This document shows positions 16,101-22,066 of a stretch of DNA of 23,227 nt, piece after piece (position 1 is the stretch's first letter; every line of letters begins with the position of its first letter). The position numbers were made by a program, and so were the translations under genes. The DNA lies in the NCBI GenBank assembly GCA_024763405.1, contig JANTFQ010000004.1, forward strand, positions 1 through 23,227, written 5' to 3'. Source of the stretch: Calditrichaceae bacterium (GTDB lineage Bacteria; Calditrichota; Calditrichia; Calditrichales; Calditrichaceae). A model generated the notes under the pieces. It was not told the DNA's origin. It saw only the letters and a list, made by a program, of their open reading frames with translations, and searched no databases.

Positions 16101-16372
16101 CTACGGCCGGTCCGGCAAGCGATATTGATATTCTCATTCATTTTACAGGAACGGACACCCAGCGCAGCGATTTGCTCTCCTGGCTGGAAGGCTGGAGTCT
16201 GAGTTTAAGTCAGACAAATTATATGCGTACCGGTTATTATACTGCAAATCTTTTAGATATTCATATCATTACGGATGAAGATATTAAAAAACGTACCAGC
16301 TATGCTGCAAAAATCGGTGCGGTCACCGATGCAGCCAGACCGCTGCCTTTAGGTACTGCTCTCAAAGATTAA
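13193..16372 (+). CDS. multidomain GAF-like / PPDK ATP-grasp / nucleotidyltransferase protein
   Basis: This 1059-residue fusion has, in order: a GAF-like sensory region (about 20-140, ending in I-D-T-I-A-S-Q-F-G-L-H), a helical connector (about 150-335), and a PPDK-type ATP-grasp domain with L-G342-G-K-S, V-R443-S-S-S-L-L-E-D...F-A-G, V-D-I-E-F-A and L-Q702-C-R704. Next comes the module shared with the preceding gene (G787-R-W-G-S, F-G-T-H831-F-F-L). At the C-terminus is a Pol-beta-type nucleotidyltransferase domain (about 935-1030) with F-G965-S966, the acidic pair D977-I-D979-I, and a third acid in L-L-D1022-I-H. All ATP-grasp and nucleotidyltransferase key residues are present, but phosphohistidine and PEP-binding domains are absent. 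Substrate and partner are unknown. It ends 5 bases from a convergent gene. Confidence 0.87.
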   Translation: MRENKPLEKIIIDLKERAKELNCLYEVQEILHKPGATIDEICNKIIQAIPPGWQYPDICQAKIVFRGSEYTTKGFQESKWTQCALIKIQEEEAGQICVFYTEERPNLDEGPFLKEERKLIDTIASQFGLHVLHYQLKKVFEEKKSLSERKMNEWEVIVDLLNRTDPKLLIRISRKMVNYLYWNGIKEAEKLLNYFTPAYKEDDDLFTETNRPHQQKTGNDLTKLSPEIFQTAGKYLSEKEILANIQKWIKEDHSGFLVNILENTGSSLAEISSAVERFHHITPHSLELSPPREKSFRVALINRLLSEQHSFIKIAKQFIKVDSFTELMHKCIFPVGSHGKLGGKSAGLFLAQQILKKAAKENTLLEKIKTPKTWYITSDGLFNFISFNNLEDIIEQKYKDIGQVRQEYPYIVHIFKNSSFTPEIIKGLSMALDDFGDVPLIVRSSSLLEDRMGAVFAGKYKSLFIANQGTKQERLIELLDAVSEVYASTFGPDPIEYRSEQGLLDYHEEMGILIQEVVGKKVGPYFFPAFAGVAFSYNEFRWSSRIKRSDGLIRMVPGLGTRAVDRVSDDYPVLIAPGQAQLRVNVTLDEIIRYSPRKIDVINLEKRNFETIELRHLFRDYGHEYPYLTKLVSIINETHLQPARPMGIDFSKDSLVVTFDSLVNNTSFIKQIQTVSHTLQKSYDYPVDIEFAHDGEDFYLLQCRSQSSRPECSPASIPEDILPEDILFTANKYISNGTISDITHIVYVDPQKYSSLSSRKDLLAVGRAVGLLNKILPKRQFILMGPGRWGSRGDIKLGVNITYSDINNTAMLIEIARKQKDYVPELSFGTHFFLDLVEADIRYLPLYPDEGGMILNENFLLNSKNILAEVLPEYAGLQETIHVIDIASFTGGRVLQVLLNSDTEVGIGILAHPTEISGLKEKRDASLSKALKTDTHWRWRLQYAMELASRLDAERFGVKNLYLFGSTKNATAGPASDIDILIHFTGTDTQRSDLLSWLEGWSLSLSQTNYMRTGYYTANLLDIHIITDEDIKKRTSYAAKIGAVTDAARPLPLGTALKD

Positions 16373-16377
16373 CCGTT

Positions 16378-17226
16378 TTAAAGCAACTCCCGCTCCGCCT
16401 TCGAAAGATCGCCCGGGTCAAAACGAACCAGGGCTAATTCCGGGCCGTTATGTGCGGCAGAGAATAAATTTGTTTTCCCTATCTTATCTTTCCAGGAACC
16501 TGTGATCGAAACGGTTTCATGCACATGTCCATGCAAGGTCAGCAATGGCTGCCGCTTTTCAATAAACCTTTTGATGGCAATACTGCCAATATGCACATCC
16601 AGCGGAACATGGTCAATCATTTTACCATCCAGAGCGGCCCGATCGAGATTGGTTTGATAGGGAGGCGAATGAAACAGAAAAATTGCGTTGGATACATCTC
16701 TCCCGCCGGCAAGAGACTCCAAGTCTTTTTGAATTGTTTCATACCGGATTTTATGCAGCGGAACAGGAGAAGAACGCATACCCTCTTCCGGAGAGATGCA
16801 GCCGGGGTCAATATAACGCGAAACATCGTACCGTTCCCAGTCCTTCAATTGGTACGGTGTAGGCGGTACAAAAGAGTAACCAAATATCGAATACGGGCCA
16901 AAATCTGTTTTTTTATTATGCAGATATTCCAGCAACCCTTCCGATTCCGCCTGTTGCACCTGCGGTTCGCGAGGGGCGCCGTCTTCGTTACCAAGAATGA
17001 GAAAAACCCTGGGATAGCGGTTTTTTAGTTGTACTTTTAAGCGGGAAAATCCCGTTAGAATAAAATCATCTTTAGATGTTTCTTTCCCGGACGCCAATGA
17101 AATTAAATCTGGAAATAAATCGCCTCCTAAAAAAACCGCATCGGGAACTACCCGTTCTATTTTTGCGAATAATTTTTCCCAACGGCTTTCATGGCCATGT
17201 AAATCCGATACAAAAAAACAGACCAT
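16378..17226 (-). CDS. calcineurin-like metallophosphoesterase
   Basis: This 282-residue phosphoesterase has the binuclear-metal motif series: S-D8-L-H10-G-H, G-G-D-L-F-P-D near 34-40, L-G-N-E-D near 79, L-F-H-S-P-P-Y near 190, and L-H-G-H-V-H-E near 235. G-N-E-D replaces the more common G-N-H-D, so the acid/base histidine position differs, as in some small-protein MPE clades. The closing S-A-A-H-N-G-P-E-L-A-L-V is typical of YfcE/ICC-like cytosolic members. Substrate unknown; a broad phosphodiesterase or nucleotide phosphatase is likely. AAAGGA precedes the ATG at 17226. The gene is convergent with, and almost touching, the 1059-residue fusion gene. Confidence 0.88.
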   Translation of the reverse strand: MVCFFVSDLHGHESRWEKLFAKIERVVPDAVFLGGDLFPDLISLASGKETSKDDFILTGFSRLKVQLKNRYPRVFLILGNEDGAPREPQVQQAESEGLLEYLHNKKTDFGPYSIFGYSFVPPTPYQLKDWERYDVSRYIDPGCISPEEGMRSSPVPLHKIRYETIQKDLESLAGGRDVSNAIFLFHSPPYQTNLDRAALDGKMIDHVPLDVHIGSIAIKRFIEKRQPLLTLHGHVHETVSITGSWKDKIGKTNLFSAAHNGPELALVRFDPGDLSKAERELL

Positions 17227-17299
17227 TTTTATTTTTTCCTTTTTAATCGTATCCGGTTAAATGGTGATGATATAAAAATTATTAGAATTTCTTCAAAAT

Positions 17300-17387
17300 A
17301 ACCCTCCCCTCCCCTCCCGCCAGCCGGCAGACTTCCCCTCCCTTCCAAAAAAAAGGAGGGGATTACCCTTCGACTTCGCTCAGGGTA
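17300..17387. repeat. cluster of intergenic hairpin repeats
   Basis: C/T-rich tract CCCTCCCCTCCCCTCCC is followed by a hairpin with arms TCCCCTCC (17334-17341) and GGAGGGGA (17355-17362). A second hairpin has arms TACCCT (17364-17369) and AGGGTA (17382-17387) around TCGACTTCGCTC. The inner CTTCGACTTCGCTCAG element is a commonly dispersed bacterial repeat type, as far as I recall. None of these has a downstream T-run. Confidence 0.6.
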
Positions 17388-17582
17388 CAGAAGTGGATTG
17401 GTTTTAAGTTCCTATAAAACAGACATCGCTCTTCACATTGATAGCACGGACATTAATTGACTATTTCCAATTCTAAACCGCACACGAACGATTCCTTTTT
17501 AAAACATAATAATTTTTTAAGAGTGGTGGTTAATATTAATAAAAAATTAAACTATCTTTTATGTCACACAGATGCAAGAAAT

Positions 17583-17610
17583 TTGACATTTATTGATATT
17601 AACTTAAATT
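17583..17610 (+). promoter_or_regulatory. candidate sigma-70-type promoter for plsX
   Basis: A perfect TTGACA (17583-17588) is followed 16 bases later by TAAATT (17605-17610), four of six matches to TATAAT. It lies about 43 bases upstream of the plsX ATG. No operator-like symmetry is obvious around it. The call rests only on motif match and position. Confidence 0.4.
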
Positions 17611-17652
17611 TCACTCTTCAGTTTTTAGGAATTCTTTAATACCGGAGGAATT

Positions 17653-18702
17653 ATGTCATATAAAATTGCCGTGGATGCGATGGGTGGGGACAATGCTCCC
17701 GCAGAGATCATAAAAGGCTCTATTCTGGCGATGAAGGACGATGAGACCATCGAAATCCTGTTTGTTGGTGACGAAGATGCTATCCGGAAAGAACTGGAAG
17801 AAAACGGTTATAAAAAAGAGGTTAAAATTGTTCATACCGAGCAAGCCATCGATATGGATGAATCCCCCAAAAAAGCCCTGCTGGCAAAGCCTAAAGCCAG
17901 TATAGCCGAAGCGACCCGTTTGCTGCACAAAGGAGACGCCGACGCTCTGGTCAGCGCCGGGAGTACGGGCGCAACCATTCTGGCCGCCGCACAGAATTTA
18001 GATATGGTCAAAGGCATTGAACGCTCCGGTCTGGCCGCCATTTATCCTACCGCCCGTTTCGATAAATCCACGAGCGGGTTTTCACTTATTTTGGATGTAG
18101 GCGCCACACTGCACTGTAGCAGCAAACAATTAATTCATTTTGCCTTTATGGGCAGTTACTATGTAAGCCATATTCTCGGAATTGAAAATCCACGGGTGGC
18201 TTTACTGAATATTGGCGAAGAAGAGACAAAAGGCGGCGAGATACTAACCAAAACCTACCGCTATTTGCAGGAAATCGAGAGTATTAATTTTATCGGTAAT
18301 GTGGAAGGCAAGGATATTCCTTATGGCGTAGCCGATATTATTGTAACCGACGGCTTTGTGGGCAACATCGCTCTTAAAATGATGGAAGGCGTAGGAAACC
18401 TGCTTAAACAAACCGGTAAATATGCTTTTAAAAAGAAACTTTCCTGGAAGCTGGGTATTGTTTTTCTGGCATCCGGCTTAAAACGTCTCAAGCAGAAAAC
18501 AGACTATTCCGAATATGGCGGCGCTCCGATTTTAGGATTTGAGAAATTAGTGATTAAAGCGCACGGCCGATCCAACGCCAAGGCTATTTCCAATGCCATA
18601 AAAGTAGCCAAACGTTCCATTGAAGAAGATGTTTGCGCGCATATTTCCGACTCGATTCTCAACTTTAACAAGCAGCATAAAATTGATTTTCTCGATATTT
18701 AA
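17653..18702 (+). CDS. plsX: phosphate acyltransferase PlsX
   Basis: This 349-residue enzyme makes acyl-phosphate from acyl-ACP and phosphate for the first step of phospholipid synthesis. Signature blocks are A-V-D-A-M-G-G-D-N-A-P at the N-terminus, the S-P-K-K-A region, A-L-V-S-A-G-S-T-G-A, L-D-V-G-A, L-L-N-I-G-E-E-E-x-K-G, I-I-V-T-D-G-F-V-G-N-I-A-L-K, and the C-terminal E-Y-G-G-A-P-I-L-G. The length is standard. GGAGG at 17644-17648 sets the start. fabH and fabD, its usual neighbours, are not adjacent; instead a DNA glycosylase gene follows after 20 bases. L-D-V-G-A-T is followed by L-H-C-S, where many homologues have N-x-x-C, a small departure in an otherwise normal protein. Confidence 0.95.
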   Translation: MSYKIAVDAMGGDNAPAEIIKGSILAMKDDETIEILFVGDEDAIRKELEENGYKKEVKIVHTEQAIDMDESPKKALLAKPKASIAEATRLLHKGDADALVSAGSTGATILAAAQNLDMVKGIERSGLAAIYPTARFDKSTSGFSLILDVGATLHCSSKQLIHFAFMGSYYVSHILGIENPRVALLNIGEEETKGGEILTKTYRYLQEIESINFIGNVEGKDIPYGVADIIVTDGFVGNIALKMMEGVGNLLKQTGKYAFKKKLSWKLGIVFLASGLKRLKQKTDYSEYGGAPILGFEKLVIKAHGRSNAKAISNAIKVAKRSIEEDVCAHISDSILNFNKQHKIDFLDI

Positions 18703-18722
18703 GAGTTGGTTCTTTAAAGCGA

Positions 18723-19256
18723 ATGATCACCTCCCATATTTATCCTGAGGATACTCCGGTTAAAACCGAATCAGAATACTCCGCTTCATTTCCCCCGGTA
18801 GTGGGCGATAAGCCCCGGATTTTAATTCTGGGCACCCTTCCCGGCCAGGAGTCTTTAAGGCAGCAACAATATTATGCCCATCCCCGGAATGCCTTTTGGA
18901 AAATTTTATTTCGGATTTTTAACACCAAATTTGCAAGCGATTACGAAACCCGCCTCACGTTAATTAAAAAAAACCAGGTGGCGCTTTGGGATATTTGCAG
19001 GCTGGGTGTACGTAAAGGCAGCCTGGATTCGGATATCAGACAGGAAATCCCCAATGCGATTCCCGGGCTTATCGCTGCACATCCGACACTTACTAATATT
19101 TTTTTTAATGGAAAAAAAGCAGAACTGTTATTTGGTAAATATTTCGGGTGGGAAACACACATCGCTCATAAAACGCTGCTTTCAACCAGTCCTGCGAATG
19201 CCACCTACACCTTTGAACAAAAACTGGCAAACTGGCAGCAAATAAAATGCGGATAA
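18723..19256 (+). CDS. Mug-like DNA-deoxyinosine (hypoxanthine) glycosylase
   Basis: This 177-residue uracil-DNA-glycosylase-superfamily protein removes deaminated bases from DNA. It has S-F-P-P-V-V, the active-site block I-L-I-L-G-T-L-P-G-Q-E-S-L, Q-Q-Q-Y-Y-A-H-P-R-N-A-F-W-K-I, and the C-terminal L-S-T-S-P-A-N-A-T. These are the hallmarks of the hypoxanthine-DNA glycosylase group related to Mug. No strong SD precedes ATG 18723, and it may be translated by read-through from plsX, whose stop is 20 bases upstream. Uracil or mismatch-thymine activity is the alternative. It ends 21 bases from the convergent SDR gene. Confidence 0.87.
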   Translation: MITSHIYPEDTPVKTESEYSASFPPVVGDKPRILILGTLPGQESLRQQQYYAHPRNAFWKILFRIFNTKFASDYETRLTLIKKNQVALWDICRLGVRKGSLDSDIRQEIPNAIPGLIAAHPTLTNIFFNGKKAELLFGKYFGWETHIAHKTLLSTSPANATYTFEQKLANWQQIKCG

Positions 19257-19277
19257 AAGATAAAATAGAAGATTAAT

Positions 19278-20012
19278 TCAGCGGATTTGGCGACCGCCGT
19301 CTACCGGGATTACTGCACCGGTAATGTAATCGGATCCCTCCAAAACAAAGCGCACTGTTCTGGCAATATCGTCAGCAGAGCCTTCCCGTTTTAGCAGCGT
19401 CTGTTCCAGGGCATACCGGCGTTCTTCTTCCGTTAAATCTTCCGGCATCATAACCGGGCCGGGGTTGATACAGTTAACCTGAATTTGCGGCGCCAGCGCT
19501 TTGGCCAGTCCCCGCGTCATTGCTGTTATTCCGGCTTTTGTCAAAGAATAGGGCAGGTAAGCCGGGAAAGGATTTTCCGCACCGGCATCCCCAATATTAA
19601 TGATTTTACCACCGCCTTGTTCCTGCATATAACGGCTTGTTTCCTGCGCCAGGAAAAAAGGCGCTTTAAGATTCAGGTTAAAAAATGTGTCCCAGTCTTT
19701 TTCGGCAACACGGCCCAGCGGTGTCTTGTAAAAAACGGCGGCATTATTAATTAAAACATCGATACGTCCCAGTCGTTCCTGTGCCTTCTGAACCAACTGA
19801 TGTACCGCTTCAAGGCTGCCTAAGTCGGCCCGATGAAAAAAGTGAACCGTTCCTTTTTTCCACAATTCGCGTTCCAGAGAATCTGCTTTTTTTTTACTGG
19901 AATGGTAATGGCAAAAAAGGTGTGCGCCCGTTTCCGCTAATTCCAGACAGATCGCTCGTCCCAAACGTACCGCGCTTCCCGTAACAACAATCCCCTTACC
20001 TTGTAAATTCAA
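19278..20012 (-). CDS. pteridine-reductase-like SDR oxidoreductase
   Basis: This 244-residue short-chain dehydrogenase has the PTR1/FolM-type cofactor motif T-G-S-A-V-R-L-G-R (11-19) instead of the common T-G-x-x-x-G-I-G. N-N-A-A follows at 89-92. The catalytic Ser of classical SDRs is replaced by D142 in I-N-I-G-D-A-G, exactly 13 residues before Y155, with K159 completing Y-x-x-x-K. This Asp-Tyr-Lys arrangement and spacing match trypanosomatid pteridine reductase. NADPH-dependent reduction of a pterin or dihydrofolate is the likely activity. The start is a TTG at 20012, supported by AAGGGA 7 bases upstream, with no in-frame ATG nearby. It is the last gene of a three-gene minus-strand operon, 11 bases after the MBL-fold gene. 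Confidence 0.88.
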   Translation of the reverse strand: MNLQGKGIVVTGSAVRLGRAICLELAETGAHLFCHYHSSKKKADSLERELWKKGTVHFFHRADLGSLEAVHQLVQKAQERLGRIDVLINNAAVFYKTPLGRVAEKDWDTFFNLNLKAPFFLAQETSRYMQEQGGGKIINIGDAGAENPFPAYLPYSLTKAGITAMTRGLAKALAPQIQVNCINPGPVMMPEDLTEEERRYALEQTLLKREGSADDIARTVRFVLEGSDYITGAVIPVDGGRQIR

Positions 20013-20023
20013 TCTGCTTTCCC

Positions 20024-20665
20024 TTAAGTAAGCGGCATATGCGCCGGATTTAAAAATGGATTGTTTTGCTTTTCTCTGCCGATGGTAGTGGCCGGGCCAT
20101 GTCCCGGATAAACAATCGTTTCATCCGGTAACACCAGCAATTTTTCATTAATCGATTGCATCAGCATCGGGTAACTTCCGCCGTATAAATCGGTACGTCC
20201 TATGGAATCGTAAAAAAGGACGTCTCCCACAAATACCCGGTTGTCGATGTGCACACAAAAACTGCCCGGGCTGTGCCCCGGCGTATGCAAGACCTTAAAA
20301 CTGAAACCGGCCGCCGAAAATTCTTCCCCATCATCGAAAAAATAATTTATCTCCGGCAGTTCGGTACGCCCCATTCCAAATAAGGCCGCCTGCTCGTTAA
20401 GGGATTCCAGCAAAGGCACATCCGCCTCTCCGGCGTAAAGTGGAATGTTGAAATGCTTTTGAATTTCTGCTGCCCGCCGGGCGTGATCAATATGGCAATG
20501 GGTCAGCAGTATGCGATCCGGAATTAATTGTCGATTTTCTACATACGAAATAATGCGTTCCGGTTCATCACCGGGATCGATAATCAAACATTTATTTTCC
20601 TTATCCGGAGCCGCAATATAGCAATTCATCTCAAATGCTCCGACCGGAATTTGTTCTACCTGCAT
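20024..20665 (-). CDS. MBL-fold metallo-hydrolase (glyoxalase II-like)
   Basis: This 213-residue metallo-beta-lactamase-fold hydrolase carries the full set of zinc ligands: T-H-C-H-I-D-H in the first loop, H-T-P-G-H-S-P-G-S in the second, V-F-V-G-D-V-L-F, and the terminal Y-P-G-H-G-P-A-T-T-I. It is the short GloB-like type that lacks the C-terminal substrate domain of glyoxalase II, so a thioester or lactone hydrolase is likely rather than strict hydroxyacylglutathione hydrolase. A near-ideal GGAGG precedes the ATG. It is packed 14 bases after the hydroxyacid dehydrogenase gene and 11 bases before the pteridine-reductase-like gene, so all three are probably co-transcribed. Confidence 0.9.
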   Translation of the reverse strand: MQVEQIPVGAFEMNCYIAAPDKENKCLIIDPGDEPERIISYVENRQLIPDRILLTHCHIDHARRAAEIQKHFNIPLYAGEADVPLLESLNEQAALFGMGRTELPEINYFFDDGEEFSAAGFSFKVLHTPGHSPGSFCVHIDNRVFVGDVLFYDSIGRTDLYGGSYPMLMQSINEKLLVLPDETIVYPGHGPATTIGREKQNNPFLNPAHMPLT

Positions 20666-20679
20666 CTCCCCCTCCTTTA

Positions 20680-21642
20680 TTAAAAAACTGGTGTTACAGC
20701 CTTTCGGCCTTCAAAAACTTCGATAATATTCCGAGCACAAATGCGGGACATTTCTGCCCGTGTTTCCGTTGTTCCACTGCCGATATGCGGCAACAAAACG
20801 ACCTGCTCCATTTCTAAAAGCGCTGCCGAAACCTTCGGTTCAAATTCATATACATCCAAACCCGCTCCGGCGAGTCTGCCCGATTTCAAGGCCTCGATTA
20901 ACGCAGCTTCGTCCACCACCGGCCCACGGGCGGTATTGATTAAATAGGCTCCTTTTTTTATCTGCTTCATCCGGTCCTCATTTATTAAATGATGGGTCTC
21001 TTCCGTCAGCGGACAATGGATACTTATAAAATCGGCTTCTTCTAACAATGTATTAAGCGGCATAAAAAAAGCGTCGGAATTCTGTTCAATTTCTTCATTT
21101 CTGCTGCGTGAAAAATAGACCACACGCATATCGAAACCCGCAGCCCGTTTTGCCACCGCCCTGCCGATGCGGCCCGCCCCGATAATGCCAAGGGTTTTGC
21201 CGGTCACATCTCCGCCCAGCATCAATTTGGGGCCCCAGCCTGTAAACCTGCCGGCCCGCATAAAACGATCGGCTTCCGGAATGCGTTTTGAGACTGATAA
21301 GAGAAGCGCCCAGGTTAAATCGGCTGTGGCCGGCGTGAGAATATCCGGCGTATTGCTGACGATTATCCCCCGTTTGCGCGCCGCTCCTAAATTTATATTA
21401 TTGTATCCAACCGCGTAATTGGCTATTATTTTTAACTTCGGAGCCGCTTCAATTATTTCTTCATCTATCGTATCGGACAGCAGGGGAATTAAGGCGTCTG
21501 CATCGACAAGCTGTTTTTTTATTGCCGCTTTTGTTATTGGAGCGGATCCATCATAAATAGCAACGGTGTATCCTTTTTCGCGCAGCATTTTGATTCCCGC
21601 TTCCGGGATATTAGCCGATATAAATATTTTTTGTGTTCCCAT
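20680..21642 (-). CDS. D-2-hydroxyacid dehydrogenase (glyoxylate/hydroxypyruvate reductase-like)
   Basis: This 320-residue NAD(P)-dependent enzyme of the D-isomer 2-hydroxyacid dehydrogenase family has A-V-G-Y-N-N-I near 78-84, the Rossmann motif G-I-I-G-A-G-R-I-G-R, N-T-A-R-G-P-V-V-D-E with the substrate arginine, L-D-V-Y-E-F-E-P with the catalytic glutamate, and L-P-H-I-G-S-G-T with the catalytic histidine. The pattern fits glyoxylate/hydroxypyruvate (D-glycerate) reductases best; phosphoglycerate dehydrogenase is less likely because no ACT domain is present. GAGGGAG precedes the ATG. It heads the minus-strand operon with the MBL-fold and SDR genes. A link with glycerate metabolism and the glucosylglycerate genes is possible but unsupported. 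Confidence 0.9.
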   Translation of the reverse strand: MGTQKIFISANIPEAGIKMLREKGYTVAIYDGSAPITKAAIKKQLVDADALIPLLSDTIDEEIIEAAPKLKIIANYAVGYNNINLGAARKRGIIVSNTPDILTPATADLTWALLLSVSKRIPEADRFMRAGRFTGWGPKLMLGGDVTGKTLGIIGAGRIGRAVAKRAAGFDMRVVYFSRSRNEEIEQNSDAFFMPLNTLLEEADFISIHCPLTEETHHLINEDRMKQIKKGAYLINTARGPVVDEAALIEALKSGRLAGAGLDVYEFEPKVSAALLEMEQVVLLPHIGSGTTETRAEMSRICARNIIEVFEGRKAVTPVF

Positions 21643-21690
21643 TTTTCTCCCTCATGAGGGTCTGTCTTTAAAGTCGTCAAAAACATCACC

Positions 21691-21761
21691 CCCCGAAGTA
21701 TCGGGGCAGGCCTTCCTCTCCTGAAAGGAGAAGGGGTTACCACGAAGCGGCCACTTTGTGG
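21691..21761. repeat. chain of three intergenic hairpins
   Basis: Three hairpins stand in a row: CCCCGA/TCGGGG (21691-21696/21701-21706), TCTCCT/AGGAGA (21717-21722/21726-21731), and CCACGAAG/CTTTGTGG (21740-21747/21754-21761, one G-U pair). A G-rich TGAGG-type tail follows. The composition is close to that of the repeats at 7460 and 17300, suggesting related, modular intergenic elements. Confidence 0.6.
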
Positions 21762-21978
21762 GGGGATGAGGTACTTTTAAGGACAGAAAAGAATTATAAA
21801 AATTCTTATTATTTTCTGACTTTATGGACAGACTCCAATTATTTAACTTTGCTGACCAAGAAAATAAAACACTCAATTCTAAATCACAATAGAAATATAA
21901 TATTAAGTTCCTATTTATTTGGACGACATCATTGTGTAAACAAACTGTACATATTTATCAAAGAAAAATAGCAGAGGC

Positions 21979-22048
21979 TTATAGAACATACCGCTATTCC
22001 CGGCACACAAATTGCTGGAATAATATCCGAATGATGCTTGTTCTATAA
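21979..22048 (+). promoter_or_regulatory. two-tier inverted repeat in the leader of the TlpA-like gene
   Basis: Outer arms TTATAGAACA (21979-21988) and TGTTCTATAA (22039-22048) are exact complements over 50 bases. Nested inside, ATTCCCGGCA (21996-22005) pairs with TGCTGGAAT (22013-22021) with one bulged C and one G-U pair, around the loop CACAAAT. The element ends 18 bases before the ATG at 22067. It could be a leader RNA structure, or the outer arms could be a spaced operator; no known riboswitch class was recognised. Confidence 0.45.
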
Positions 22049-22066
22049 AAAAACAGCAGGTCCGTT

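Larger units (their letters stand above)
17227..17652. other. 426-base intergenic region with palindromic repeats and the plsX promoter
   Basis: This gap lies between the divergent metallophosphoesterase and plsX genes. Its left half (about 17300-17390) is a cluster of C/T-rich and G/A-rich hairpins, listed separately. Its right half (17400-17650) is AT-rich and carries a candidate promoter. A 60-codon open frame at 17457-17639 starting with TTG lacks an SD and protein-like composition, so I treat it as non-coding. The rpmF and DUF177 genes that often precede plsX are not here. Confidence 0.6.
21643..22066. other. 424-base intergenic region with hairpin repeats and a structured leader
   Basis: No supported gene lies between the divergent hydroxyacid dehydrogenase and TlpA-like genes. 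Positions about 21689-21770 are a chain of hairpin repeats, and 21979-22048 form a two-tier inverted repeat, both listed separately. The middle (21780-21970) is AT-rich without a recognisable motif. Small open frames here (for example 21756-21971) have no SD and low-complexity composition. Confidence 0.6.

Noticed and set aside
11412..16372. The two ATP-grasp proteins as one PEP synthase broken by a frameshift
   Set aside because: Each has its own full ATP-grasp domain and start and stop, so they are paralogues rather than two halves.
17457..17639. 60-codon plus-strand open frame upstream of plsX
   Set aside because: TTG start without SD, Asn/Phe/Leu-rich composition of AT-rich DNA, and it overlaps the candidate plsX promoter.
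6584..20012. The two SDR genes as a recent duplication
   Set aside because: Their cofactor and catalytic motifs differ (TGGSRGIG with Ser versus TGSAVRLGR with Asp), so they belong to different SDR subfamilies.
21756..21971. 71-codon plus-strand open frame
   Set aside because: Begins inside the hairpin repeat chain, has no SD and runs through AT-rich intergenic DNA.
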